Assembly (NCBI GenBank): GCA_903851195.1
Contig: CAINNJ010000022.1
Location: 56,891 to 120,890 of the forward strand
Direction: 5' to 3'
Length of the DNA: 64,000 nucleotides
Source of the DNA: an uncultured Acidobacteriia bacterium
GTDB lineage: Bacteria; Acidobacteriota; Terriglobia; Bryobacterales; Bryobacteraceae
The notes below the pieces were generated by a model. The model worked only from the letters and a program-made list of their open reading frames with translations. It was not told the DNA's origin and did not search any database. A program made the position numbers and the translations under genes. Of this stretch, positions 52,885 through 61,630 are shown in pieces; positions within the stretch are counted from its first letter, which is position 1; every line of letters begins with the position of its first letter.

Positions 52885-53803
52885 ATGCCCGCTCTCTCCC
52901 GGCGGGAATTTGCGGCTGCCGTTGCCGGAACGTTGCCGCTCTTTGTCCATTCCGCACCAGCCCAATCCGCGCCAGCCAAAACCCGCCTCATCCTCCTCGG
53001 CACCGCCGGCGGACCTCGCCCGCGACCCACCCGCGCCGCCCCCTCGCAGGTCATCCTCATCAACAACATCGCCTATATCGTCGATTGCGGCAACGGCGTC
53101 GCCGGCCAATACGCGAAGACCGGCCTGCCCTTCCCCGCCATCCGTCACGTCTTCCTCACCCACCAGCACTCCGACCACAATGCCGATTACGGCAACCTGC
53201 TGCTTCTCGCCTGGGCCTCCGGCCTGCAGCACAACGTCGATACCTGGGGCCCGCCCCCGCTCGACCGCATGACCCGGCTGTTCTTCGAAATGAACGCCTA
53301 CGACATCGATACCCGCATCGCGGACGAAGGCCGGCCACCCCTCGTGCCCCTGATCCGTCCGCACGAACTGCGCGAAGCCGGCGTGGTCCTGAAAGACGAC
53401 AACGTGACCGTGACCTGCGCTCTCGTCGAGCACCAACCCGTCTCCCCTGCCTTCGCCTTCCGTTTCGACAGCCGCGACCGGTCCATCACGCCGCTCCGAA
53501 GCCCTTATCCGCCTGGCGCGCGGGGCGGACGTGCTGGTGCACGAAGCCCTCTGGCCCTCGGCGGTGGACAAACTGGTGGCGCCGCTGCCCTATCGCGCGG
53601 AGCTGAAACGATCCATCCTGAGCCACCACACGCCAGTGGAAGAGGTGGGGCGAATTGCGCGCGAAGCCGGCGTAAAGACCCTGGTGCTCTCGCATTTCGT
53701 GCCCGCCGAAGACCCCGCCCTGACGGACAAAATGTGGCTCGACGCGGCCCGCGCGAACTTCGCGGGCGAAGTCCTCATCGGCAAAGACCTGCTCGAAATC
53801 TGA
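52885..53803 (+). pseudogene. Tat-exported metallo-beta-lactamase-fold hydrolase, frameshifted
   Basis: The frame from 52885 encodes a Tat leader (SRREFAAAVAGTLPLF), then RLILLGTAGG, IAYIVDCGNGVAGQYA, the metal motif FLTHQHSDHNADYG near 90, and RFDSRDRSIT near 195. Normally this is followed by FSGDT, with the metal-bridging Asp. Here the coding switches frame around 53489-53495 and continues as SEALIRLARGADVLVHEAL, then LSHHTPVEEVGRIA and LVLSHFVPAED to the stop at 53803. The FSGDT block has been deleted with loss of frame, so the protein is probably inactive. A sequence error cannot be excluded but would have to remove several bases. Confidence 0.78.
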
Positions 53804-53854
53804 ATTCCCGCCGATAAATTTTCCCAGCAAAGGTCTATATTCGCTGTATCCGCG

Positions 53855-55564
53855 ATGAAACCTTTCCTCGGCTGTTTCCTCACCGCTCTTCTGTTCGCCG
53901 GCGCCCTCTCCGCCGCCACGGAAAACGAACTGAAAGACGACACCGGCAAGACCATCGTCCGCTACGTCGTGGAACCGCCCCTGCACCCGGCGCCCGCGGG
54001 CACCTCCGATCCCGCGAAGCAACTCGGCCTGATCCTCTGTTCCGCCGAGCATGACCGCCCCACCGGCGACGAAATCCTGCCCGTCCGCGAAGCCCTTCTC
54101 CGCCTCGGCATCCGCGACGGCTACGTGCTGCTCGCCGGACACTCGCAGAACCAGAAGTTCGGCGCCATGGACGACGAACCGCTCGCCAAACTCATCGCCT
54201 GGGCGAAGAAGACGTACCCCATCAATCCCCGCCGCGTTTACATGTATGGCAAGGGCGAAGGCGGAAAAATCTCCGGCGAATTCACCATGCTCCATCCGGA
54301 CGTCGTCACGGCGGGCATCTCCTATAGCTGGGGCTGGTGGCGGATGCCCACGGAAGACAAACAGGCGCTCGATCCCGACAAGACCGCGCCCGAGTTCTAC
54401 ATGGTGCTCGGCCTGCGCGACCTCTCCTACCACCTCACCACCGTGCGCGATTCCTACCTGCGCGTCAGCACCAAGGGCTATCGCATTATTTATCGGGAAT
54501 TCGAAGATCTCGGCGCGCGCACGTACCACCCGCCAAGCAATGACGACGCACTCGCCTGGGCCACCCGCCTCCGCAACAAGAACCTGCCCCTCTCGCCCGA
54601 AGAGCAGAAACTGCTGAAAGCCCCGCCCGTCATCGCGGATGGCCACTTCCCCGCGTTATCCCTGGTGGGCGGCGTGGCCGCCGGCGACGTTCTCGAAAAA
54701 CTCCTCGATTCCAAAGACGTCCGCACCCGCGCCGCCGCCGCCGCGACATTTCTTCACGGCAACTTTAGTGAACGCGCCATCAAAGCCCTCGCCGCCAGGG
54801 CAACCGACCCCGCGCCCGAAGTCCGCCGCGCCGTCCTCCGCGCCCTCGCCGTGAGCGCCAACTGGCGCTCGCAGGCCGCGCAGCAGGCCCTCATCGCCCT
54901 CGCTTCGGATCCCTCCAAAACCGCCGATCAGGAAGACCGCGTCGCCGCCGTCGACGGTCTGATCTTCGCCGCGCGCCTCCAGATCCGTGGCGCGCAGCAG
55001 GACCCCGCCCTGTTCCGCACCCTCGTCGCCCTCCTCGAAGACAAAGACGAGGAACTCCGCACCATGGCCGCCAACTTCCTCGCCCCCGTGCGCGACCGCG
55101 ATTTTCGCGGCGATCTCGGCCGCGCCGAGCAGAAGACGCCCCCCGGCGGCTGGCAGCACTGGCTCGACCAGATCACCACCAAAGCGGCCGGCTATAGCAA
55201 GGACTACGAAGTCTGCGCCACCCGCGGCCTGACCCCAACCGATCCCGCCGACCTCTTCTGCCAGGGCGGCAAGCTGTTGGGGACCGATCCGTCGCAGGGC
55301 TTCCAACTCACCCTCCAGGCCGCCGAAAAGGGCTACGTGCCCGCCCAGGCCGCCGCCGGCATTCTCTACGCCGATGGCAAAGGCACCCCGCAAAATTATG
55401 CCGAAGCCGCCAGGTGGTGGAACAAAGCAGCCGAGGCCGGCCACCTCCTCGCCGCGGGCAACCTGTCCCTGCTTTACCGCGGCGGTTCCGGCGTTCCTTC
55501 CGATGCGAAACTCTCTGCCAAATGGGCAAAGTTTGTCGAGGATCACGCGGCCGACCCGCGCTAA
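53855..55564 (+). CDS. Secreted hydrolase-like/HEAT/Sel1 repeat protein
   Basis: 569 aa. Signal peptide (CFLTALLFAGALSAA). Residues 30-250 resemble an alpha/beta-hydrolase (depolymerase-like), but the nucleophile elbow reads YGKGEGGKIS: the Ser of GxSxG is Gly, so esterase activity is unlikely. Residues 265-420 are HEAT-like helical repeats (RTRAAAAATFLHG, EVRRAVLRALAVS). The end has two Sel1-type repeats (AAEKGYVPAQAAAGILYADG and YAEAARWWNKAAEAGHLLAA). A binding or scaffold role is more plausible than catalysis. A TATATT-like -10 lies about 20 bases upstream. Confidence 0.75.
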   Translation: MKPFLGCFLTALLFAGALSAATENELKDDTGKTIVRYVVEPPLHPAPAGTSDPAKQLGLILCSAEHDRPTGDEILPVREALLRLGIRDGYVLLAGHSQNQKFGAMDDEPLAKLIAWAKKTYPINPRRVYMYGKGEGGKISGEFTMLHPDVVTAGISYSWGWWRMPTEDKQALDPDKTAPEFYMVLGLRDLSYHLTTVRDSYLRVSTKGYRIIYREFEDLGARTYHPPSNDDALAWATRLRNKNLPLSPEEQKLLKAPPVIADGHFPALSLVGGVAAGDVLEKLLDSKDVRTRAAAAATFLHGNFSERAIKALAARATDPAPEVRRAVLRALAVSANWRSQAAQQALIALASDPSKTADQEDRVAAVDGLIFAARLQIRGAQQDPALFRTLVALLEDKDEELRTMAANFLAPVRDRDFRGDLGRAEQKTPPGGWQHWLDQITTKAAGYSKDYEVCATRGLTPTDPADLFCQGGKLLGTDPSQGFQLTLQAAEKGYVPAQAAAGILYADGKGTPQNYAEAARWWNKAAEAGHLLAAGNLSLLYRGGSGVPSDAKLSAKWAKFVEDHAADPR

Positions 55565-55675
55565 CGTACCCCGACAGGCATTGGAAGCCATCGTGCCACG
55601 AAAGGGGGATTACGCAGGAATGGGACACCAATCTGATCATTCACGCTGAGCGACAGCCGGAACTGTGACATAATA

Positions 55676-55689
55676 CACGCTCGCGCGTG
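55676..55689. promoter_or_regulatory. Inverted repeat cacgc-tcgc-gcgtg upstream of the island
   Basis: Perfect 5-bp arms around a 4-base centre, ending one base before the ATG at 55691 and just downstream of a CATAAT-like -10. Position suits an operator for autoregulation of the two-gene unit, but arms are short. Confidence 0.35.
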
Positions 55690-55690
55690 A

Positions 55691-56146
55691 ATGCCACGGA
55701 AGCCACTCAGCAGGGAAGAGAAAGTCCGGCAACTGGAGAAGCCGTTGGGTATGACATTAGCCGCCTTAAAAGCATGCATTGATGAAGCTGATGGCGATTT
55801 GAGATTACGAGTGCCACCCCTGAGGCGTGTGCCGGGATCGCTGCGGCTGGTAGTCCGGGCAAAGCTTCCGAACGTGCCTGAGTCATGGGCGATGTCGCTG
55901 CTTCTCGACAACGTCATAATCGACTGCGTTCACCACCACACAACGGAATACACCAACACGAATGGCCGAAAGGCGGTTGGCTGGCACCGTGACCTGCTTA
56001 CGGCGGGCCAAAACATTGGCCGTCAGACCCTTGATAAATTTAGTCCCAAAAAGCTGGACGAGTTTCTGGTACTCGCTCTGGACCTGTTTAGGCTAACATT
56101 GAAGGAGGGGCGAGAAGATGCGCACGGCCAACTGCCAATCAATTAA
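55691..56146 (+). CDS. Hypothetical protein (151 aa), first gene of a two-gene island
   Basis: I recognise no family. 151 aa, basic N-terminus, then PGSLRLVVRAKLPNVPESWAM and the histidine-bearing IDCVHHHTTEYTNTNGRKAVG near 85 cut at the turn, ending in a helical part (FLVLALDLFRLTLKEGRED). No signal or membrane segment. It overlaps the next gene by 29 bases in another frame, so the two are coupled. Base and codon use are less GC-biased than in the flanking genes, which suggests transfer. Start ATG has no good ribosome-binding site. Confidence 0.65.
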   Translation: MPRKPLSREEKVRQLEKPLGMTLAALKACIDEADGDLRLRVPPLRRVPGSLRLVVRAKLPNVPESWAMSLLLDNVIIDCVHHHTTEYTNTNGRKAVGWHRDLLTAGQNIGRQTLDKFSPKKLDEFLVLALDLFRLTLKEGREDAHGQLPIN

Positions 56147-56918
56147 AGAGTCCGTGCTCGCCCATCTGACCGGTTGCACATCTGTCGAGAGGTCAGGCGA
56201 CCTGTGCATCATTACGTTACCTGTCCAGACTGTCGACGATCGCTTGGTAGACGTTTTCGTGGAGATGCGAAACCAGGACTTCTACTTGGTGCATGACGCC
56301 GGGAAGGCCGCTAACGAACTTATCCTTCGGGGGTTGAATATAACCGCTTCAATGCATCGCCATTACGCTCAACTGGCACAGCGAATGGGGGTTCAATGGG
56401 CGGACGAGATGTTCCAGTCGGGATGTAAGTCTTCTGCTATTGCGGCGACGGCTATGGCAGTTGCTCAGTGTTCTTCCATCGCGACGATGGACCTGATGTC
56501 TCTGAACAATGAACCTGAAGAGGAAGGTTACCGCCAGCAGTTTGGTTCGGCTTTGCGCACCTGGAGCCGCAGCAGGGCTTCCGTCAAGTCCCAAATACCA
56601 GTAAAGGGAGAATGGCGCCAGCATACCTTCGATTTCGTCGCCTACCCCAAGCATGGAATGCCGATCGCAATCAATGTGATCTCACCAGCCGGCAGCGCAA
56701 TCGGAGCCGCGGATCGCGCGGCTTTCCGCTACAAGGATCTTGCCGGAACTACTTACGACACATGGAAGAAGGTGTTGGTACAGACCCATGCCGAAACGTG
56801 GAGCAAGGCGTCCTCTGAACTCCTTGGAAAGTGCTCCAGCCTGGTCATCCCCATCAACACTGGGGAGCATCCTACCCCCACGATGATTGAAAACTATTTT
56901 AAACAAATGGCTGCGTAA
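56118..56918 (+). CDS. DUF1828/DUF1829-like protein
   Basis: 266 aa. The N-terminal half has the DUF1828-like pattern LVDVFVEMRNQDFYLVHDAG near 35-54 (acidic strands followed by a turn), and the C-terminal half (HTFDFVAYPKHGMPIAINV near 180, then VIPINTGEHPTP) resembles DUF1829. These paired domains occur in accessory regions and phages with unknown role. GGAGGGG lies 9 bases before the ATG. Low-GC codons as in its partner. I infer an acquired two-gene cassette, possibly defence- or toxin-related, but nothing catalytic is visible. The family match is from memory of its pattern. Confidence 0.62.
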   Translation: MRTANCQSIKESVLAHLTGCTSVERSGDLCIITLPVQTVDDRLVDVFVEMRNQDFYLVHDAGKAANELILRGLNITASMHRHYAQLAQRMGVQWADEMFQSGCKSSAIAATAMAVAQCSSIATMDLMSLNNEPEEEGYRQQFGSALRTWSRSRASVKSQIPVKGEWRQHTFDFVAYPKHGMPIAINVISPAGSAIGAADRAAFRYKDLAGTTYDTWKKVLVQTHAETWSKASSELLGKCSSLVIPINTGEHPTPTMIENYFKQMAA

Positions 56919-56937
56919 ACCTGAGAACCAAGGCGTG

Positions 56938-57045
56938 ATGGAACGTCCGGACGATGCTGCGCCCTGCCATGCAGTCGCCGAAAAGATCACTAATGGTGCC
57001 CTCCTCCGCAATCTGCGCGACCTGCGCGAACACCACGACCGATAG
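56938..57045 (+). CDS. Possible 35-aa ORF or gene remnant
   Basis: ATG at 56938 preceded by AAGG, ending TAG 57043. The end LLRNLRDLREHHDR looks like a helical coding C-terminus, so this may be the tail of a gene lost when the neighbouring island arrived, or a short peptide. Weak. Confidence 0.22.
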   Translation: MERPDDAAPCHAVAEKITNGALLRNLRDLREHHDR

Positions 57046-57109
57046 ATTTCCCCGGGTCTCGTGCTACAATCCCAAATCCGCCGGCCACGCCTGCCGTCGC
57101 CGAGACCCT

Positions 57110-59482
57110 ATGCGCATCCTGACGTCTTTGCCCCTGCTCTCCCTCGCCGCAAGCGCCCTTTTCACAGGCCCGCTCGCCGCCGCGCCCCCAGCCATCCCGG
57201 CCTACCAGAAGTTCCTTAGCCCCGCCTCCCCGCAGGAACTCGTCGCCGCGCGAACGGCCGACCGCCTCGCCTGGGTCGACTACGCCGAAGGCAAACGGAA
57301 CGCGTACACAGCCGCCGCCCCCGGCTTCACCCCCGTGCGCCTGACGAACTTCCAGAAGGACGACGGCATCATGATGTCGGAAGTCCACATCTCGGACGAC
57401 GGCAGCACTGTCATCTTCCTGCGCGGCGAAGCGCCCAACCGCGACGGCTGGTCCCCCAATCCCTCCGCCGACCCCGACGGTCCCGAACACGCCTTCTGGG
57501 CCGCCCGCACCAACAGCCCGGGCTTCTCCTGGCGCGTCGCCGACGCCACCAACCCCGAACTCGCCCCCGACGGCAGTTCTTTCCTGTTCATCAAAGGCGG
57601 CCAGATCTACCGCGCGAAAATTTCGCCCGCCAAGCCGGCCTCGGAAATCGACCGCGGCGAGAAACCCTTCATCCGCGAGTGGGGCGTCCAAAGCAGCCCG
57701 AAGTGGTCGCCCGACGGCCGCAAAATCGCCTTCGTCAGCACCCGCACCGACCACAGCTTTATCGCCGTCTACGACGTCGCCTCCCGCGCCGTCAGCTACC
57801 TCTCACCCAGCGTCGATTTCGACACCACTCCCCTGTGGCTGCCCGATAGCCGACACCTCGTTTTCGTGCGGCAGCCCGGCCTGCCCTTCGGCCTGCAGGC
57901 CCAACAGGGAGGCGGTGGACTCGGTCTGCCCCCCGGACCCGCCGCAGCAGCCCAGGCGCCCGCGACCGGACGTGGCGGCGGTGGTGCCGGCGTCGGTGGT
58001 GGAGGACGCGCAGCAGGACGCGGCGCCGCAACCACCGCGCCAGCCCCGGCCGTCAACAACTCCCCGGGCATGATGCGCGCCACGCTGAAAGGCGGCTACA
58101 CCCTCGCCATCTACAAAGCGGACGTCACCACCGGCGAAGCCCGCGAAACCTGGCACAACCAGCCCAATGACCCCCTCGTCAGCAACCTGATTGCCCCGCA
58201 ACTGGCCGGCGAGTTCCTCATCTTCCCGTTCAACCTCGGCGGTGCTGGCGGCGGCGGACGTGGCGGACGCGGTGCTGGTCGTGGCGCCCCCGCCCCGGAA
58301 CCAACCGGCAAACCCGACGAGTGGGAACGCTATTACTCCCTGAACATCGCCGATGTCTCCGCCCGGCCCGTCCTGCTCACCACTACCGACGGACTCATCG
58401 AAAACCAGACCTCCATCGCCCTCTCCGGCGACCGCAAAACGTTCTTCTACTGCACCAACGCGAAGGACATCGAACGCCGCCACATCTGGTCCGTCCCGGT
58501 CGGCGGCGGCACTCCCGTACGGATCACCGCGGGCGAAGGCGTCGAGACCTCCCCCGCGCCACTCGCCTCCGGTAAGTACCTCGCCACCCTGAGCGCCAAC
58601 TGGAACCTCCCGCAGTCTGTCGGAATCTGGAAATCCGGCTCCGAAGGCGCCGCTCCGCCCCAAAAAATCATCTTCCCCGCCACCATGCCCGGCTTCCCCG
58701 CCGAAGCTCACGTCAAGCCGGAAATCGTGATCACCAAAGCCCCCGACGGCATGGAAATCCACAACCAGCTCTTCCTCCCGAAGGACCTCAAGCCCGGCGA
58801 ACGCCGCCCCGCCATCGTCTTCGTTCACGGCGGACCCATGCGGCAGATGATGCCCGCCTACCATTACATGCAGTTCTATCACTGGGCGTACGGCATCAAT
58901 CAGTGGCTCGCCAGCCAGGGCTACATCGTGATGTCCGTGAACTATCGCCTCGGCGTCGGCTACGGCCGCTCCTTCCGGAACGCCGCGAATGGCGGCGCGG
59001 CGGGCAACAGCGAATATCAGGACGTGCTCGCCGGCGGCAAATACCTGCAGACCCGCCCCGACGTCGATCCCAACCGCGTCGGCATCTGGGGCCTGTCCTA
59101 CGGCGGCCTGCTCACCGCCGAAGCCCTCGCCCGCAATTCCGACGTCTTCAAAGCCGGCGTCGATCTCGCCGGCGTGCACCTCGAAGGCAGTTCCCTCGAT
59201 CCCGCCGACGTTTCCTTCAAATCCTCCGCAATCAGCGCCATCGACGGCTGGAAATCGCCCGTCCTCCTCATCCAGGGCGATGACGACCGCAACGTCGCCT
59301 TCCAGCAGATGACCGGCCTCGTCCAGCTGCTGCGCCAGCGCGACGTCTACTTCGAACTCATCGTTTTCCCCGACGACGTTCACGAGTCCCTCCTGCACAG
59401 CCGCTGGATCTACACCCTCGGCCGAATGGAGACCTTCCTCCGAAAATTCTTATGGGATCTGCCGGTCACGGCGAGCAAATAG
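57110..59482 (+). CDS. S9 family prolyl oligopeptidase-like serine peptidase
   Basis: About 790 aa from ATG 57110; the upstream frame to 56954 is rejected. Signal peptide (LPLLSLAASALFTGPLAAA). A WD40-like beta propeller with TolB-type repeats (SSPKWSPDGRKIAFVSTRTD, DFDTTPLWLPDSRHLVF) precedes the catalytic alpha/beta-hydrolase domain: Ser in GLSYGG near 663, Asp in QGDDDRN near 724, His in DDVHESL near 761. Two glycine/alanine-rich low-complexity inserts (about 265-310 and 378-400) sit in propeller loops. It cleaves peptides outside the cytoplasm. A TACAAT-like -10 is visible about 40 bases upstream. Confidence 0.87.
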   Translation: MRILTSLPLLSLAASALFTGPLAAAPPAIPAYQKFLSPASPQELVAARTADRLAWVDYAEGKRNAYTAAAPGFTPVRLTNFQKDDGIMMSEVHISDDGSTVIFLRGEAPNRDGWSPNPSADPDGPEHAFWAARTNSPGFSWRVADATNPELAPDGSSFLFIKGGQIYRAKISPAKPASEIDRGEKPFIREWGVQSSPKWSPDGRKIAFVSTRTDHSFIAVYDVASRAVSYLSPSVDFDTTPLWLPDSRHLVFVRQPGLPFGLQAQQGGGGLGLPPGPAAAAQAPATGRGGGGAGVGGGGRAAGRGAATTAPAPAVNNSPGMMRATLKGGYTLAIYKADVTTGEARETWHNQPNDPLVSNLIAPQLAGEFLIFPFNLGGAGGGGRGGRGAGRGAPAPEPTGKPDEWERYYSLNIADVSARPVLLTTTDGLIENQTSIALSGDRKTFFYCTNAKDIERRHIWSVPVGGGTPVRITAGEGVETSPAPLASGKYLATLSANWNLPQSVGIWKSGSEGAAPPQKIIFPATMPGFPAEAHVKPEIVITKAPDGMEIHNQLFLPKDLKPGERRPAIVFVHGGPMRQMMPAYHYMQFYHWAYGINQWLASQGYIVMSVNYRLGVGYGRSFRNAANGGAAGNSEYQDVLAGGKYLQTRPDVDPNRVGIWGLSYGGLLTAEALARNSDVFKAGVDLAGVHLEGSSLDPADVSFKSSAISAIDGWKSPVLLIQGDDDRNVAFQQMTGLVQLLRQRDVYFELIVFPDDVHESLLHSRWIYTLGRMETFLRKFLWDLPVTASK

Positions 59483-59501
59483 CCGTGTCACGATAGTTTT
59501 C

Positions 59502-60254
59502 ATGATCGAAACAGGTCTCATCGGCAAGGTCGTCGTCGTCACCGGCGGCGCCGCGGGCATCGGCCTCGCCACCGCCCGGCGCTTCGCTGAGGAAAACTGC
59601 CGTATCTCGGTCTGGGACCGCAACGCCCCGCCGCCGGATCTCGCCGCGGACTTTCAGCAGACGGACGTCTCGGAAACCGCCAGCGTCGCCGCCGCTACCG
59701 CCGCCGTCCTCGCCCTCTGGGGACGCATCGACATTCTGATCAACAACGCCGGCATCCTCCGCGACGCCCAACTCGCGCGCGTCAAAGACGGCGCCGTCAC
59801 CGCCACCATGTCGGACGAAATGTTCGATGCCGTCATCGACGTGAACCTGCGCGGCGTCTTCGTCTGCACCCGCGCCGTGGTACCGGCCATGATCGCGGCC
59901 AAAAGCGGCGTGATCCTGAACGCCTCCAGCGTCGTCGGCCTCTACGGCAATTTCGGCCAGACCAACTACGTCGCCTCCAAAGCCGGCGTTATCGGCATGA
60001 CGAAAACCTGGTCCCGCGAACTGGGCAAATACGGCATCCGCGTCAACGCCGTCACCCCCGGCTTCATCGCCACGGAAATGGTGAAAGCCATGCCCGAAAA
60101 AGTCCTGCAAAGCATGCGCGACCACACCCCGCTCGGCCGCATGGGCGAAACGTCGGATATCGCGAATGCCTACGTCTGGCTCGCTTCCGACGCCGCCTCG
60201 TTCGTTCACGGAGCCGTCATCCCGGTGGATGGCGGCATCGTCGTGGGAACTTAA
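59502..60254 (+). CDS. Short-chain dehydrogenase/reductase (FabG-like)
   Basis: 250 aa classical SDR. Cofactor motif VTGGAAGIGLATARRF (14-29), NNAG near 88, catalytic Ser in LNASSVVGLYG near 148, YxxxK in YVASKAGVIG near 160 and PGFIATEMV near 190. It has the length and motifs of 3-oxoacyl-ACP reductase-like SDRs; no fab genes are close, so the substrate is open. It overlaps no neighbour; the next gene has its own ribosome-binding site. Confidence 0.85.
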   Translation: MIETGLIGKVVVVTGGAAGIGLATARRFAEENCRISVWDRNAPPPDLAADFQQTDVSETASVAAATAAVLALWGRIDILINNAGILRDAQLARVKDGAVTATMSDEMFDAVIDVNLRGVFVCTRAVVPAMIAAKSGVILNASSVVGLYGNFGQTNYVASKAGVIGMTKTWSRELGKYGIRVNAVTPGFIATEMVKAMPEKVLQSMRDHTPLGRMGETSDIANAYVWLASDAASFVHGAVIPVDGGIVVGT

Positions 60255-60309
60255 TCGCTCCGATTTACGTTATCCTGATCTGACCTTTCGCTTGTTCCGT
60301 GGAGTCCGA

Positions 60310-61629
60310 ATGAAATTTATAACCGTCAGTCTTTTCGCCCTGATTCCGGCCTTCGGCCAACAGCCAACGTATTACAAAGACGTGCTCCCGGTCCTGCAGC
60401 AGCGCTGTCAGGAATGCCACCGCGCCGGTGAAGTCGCCCCCATGCCGCTTGAGACCTATGCCCAGGCGCGCCCCTGGGCCAAGGCTATGAAAGAAGCCGT
60501 GCTCGGCCACAAAATGCCGCCGTGGCCCGCCGATCCCCACTTCGGCAAGTTCTCCAACGACCGCTCTCTCACGAACGCCGAAATCCGCACCCTCTCCGCC
60601 TGGGCCGACACCGGCGCCAAAGCGGGCGATCCCAAGGACGCCCCCAAGCCCGTCGAATTCACCTCCGGCTGGACCATCGGCAAGCCCGACCAGATCTTCG
60701 ACACCGGCGTCGACTTCGCCGTCCCCGCCAAAGGCACCATCGCCTATACCTACTTCGTCGTCCCCACCGGCTACACCGAAAACAAGTGGATCAAAGATCT
60801 CGAAGTCCGCCCGAGCAACCGCGCCGTCGTCCACCACATCGTCCTCTACGCGCGCCCGAGAGGCTCGAAATTCGCCGCCGAAGCGGTTCCCGGCGTCGCG
60901 TATGCCGAACCCTCCGATCCCGGCGAAGCCTCCCGCCCGCACCCGCCGGAGAACGACCGCGGCATGCTGTACGGCATCAACGGCGGCATGTATGAAATGG
61001 TCGGCGTCTACGTCCCCGGCGGCTCCGCCTACAAAACGCAGGATGGCCAGGCGCGCCTCATCCCGGCCAATGCCGACCTCATTTTCCAGATCCACTACAC
61101 CGCCAACGGAACCGCCGGTACGGACCGCAGCCGCGTCGGCATCGTCTACGCGAAAGAGATGCCCAAAGAGCGCGTCGTTAACGCGTTCATCATGAATACT
61201 TCGCTGAAGATTCCCGCCGAGGACCCCGCCCACAAAGTGGACGCGAAAGTCACCCTCCAACAGGAAGCGAAGCTGCAGGCCCTGTTTCCCCACATGCACG
61301 TCCGCGGCAAATCGTTCGAGTACACCGCGACCTACCCGACCGGGGAAACCACTACTCTGCTGAAAGTTCCGCAGTACGATTTCAACTGGCAGTTGACCTA
61401 TTTCCTGGACAAGCCGCTCGTGCTGCCGAAAGGCACGCAACTGAAGGCCACCGCCGTCTACGACAATTCCGCCAACAACCCGTTCAATCCCGATCCCAAA
61501 AAGGAAGTCTACTGGGGCGAACAGACGTGGGAGGAAATGCTCGCGGGCTTTGTCGATCTCGTCATTCCCGCCGGCATGAACCCGGTGGATCTCGTGCGTC
61601 CTGCCCGTCCCGCTCCCGCAGCCGAATAG
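60310..61629 (+). CDS. Exported cytochrome c/copper monooxygenase C-terminal-like protein
   Basis: About 439 aa from ATG 60310 (GGAG 5 bases upstream). Signal peptide (VSLFALIPAFG), a cytochrome c-like haem site CQECH near 33-37 with the Met-bearing KMPPWPADP near 76, then a region related to type II ascorbate-dependent copper monooxygenases: NRAVVHHIVLYARPRG near 176, FQIHYTANG near 258 and FPHMHVRGKSFEY near 325, all rich in metal-type His. It probably binds copper and oxidises or transfers electrons in the periplasm. Such fusions are frequent in Acidobacteriota and uncharacterised. Confidence 0.8.
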   Translation: MKFITVSLFALIPAFGQQPTYYKDVLPVLQQRCQECHRAGEVAPMPLETYAQARPWAKAMKEAVLGHKMPPWPADPHFGKFSNDRSLTNAEIRTLSAWADTGAKAGDPKDAPKPVEFTSGWTIGKPDQIFDTGVDFAVPAKGTIAYTYFVVPTGYTENKWIKDLEVRPSNRAVVHHIVLYARPRGSKFAAEAVPGVAYAEPSDPGEASRPHPPENDRGMLYGINGGMYEMVGVYVPGGSAYKTQDGQARLIPANADLIFQIHYTANGTAGTDRSRVGIVYAKEMPKERVVNAFIMNTSLKIPAEDPAHKVDAKVTLQQEAKLQALFPHMHVRGKSFEYTATYPTGETTTLLKVPQYDFNWQLTYFLDKPLVLPKGTQLKATAVYDNSANNPFNPDPKKEVYWGEQTWEEMLAGFVDLVIPAGMNPVDLVRPARPAPAAE

Positions 61630-61630
61630 C

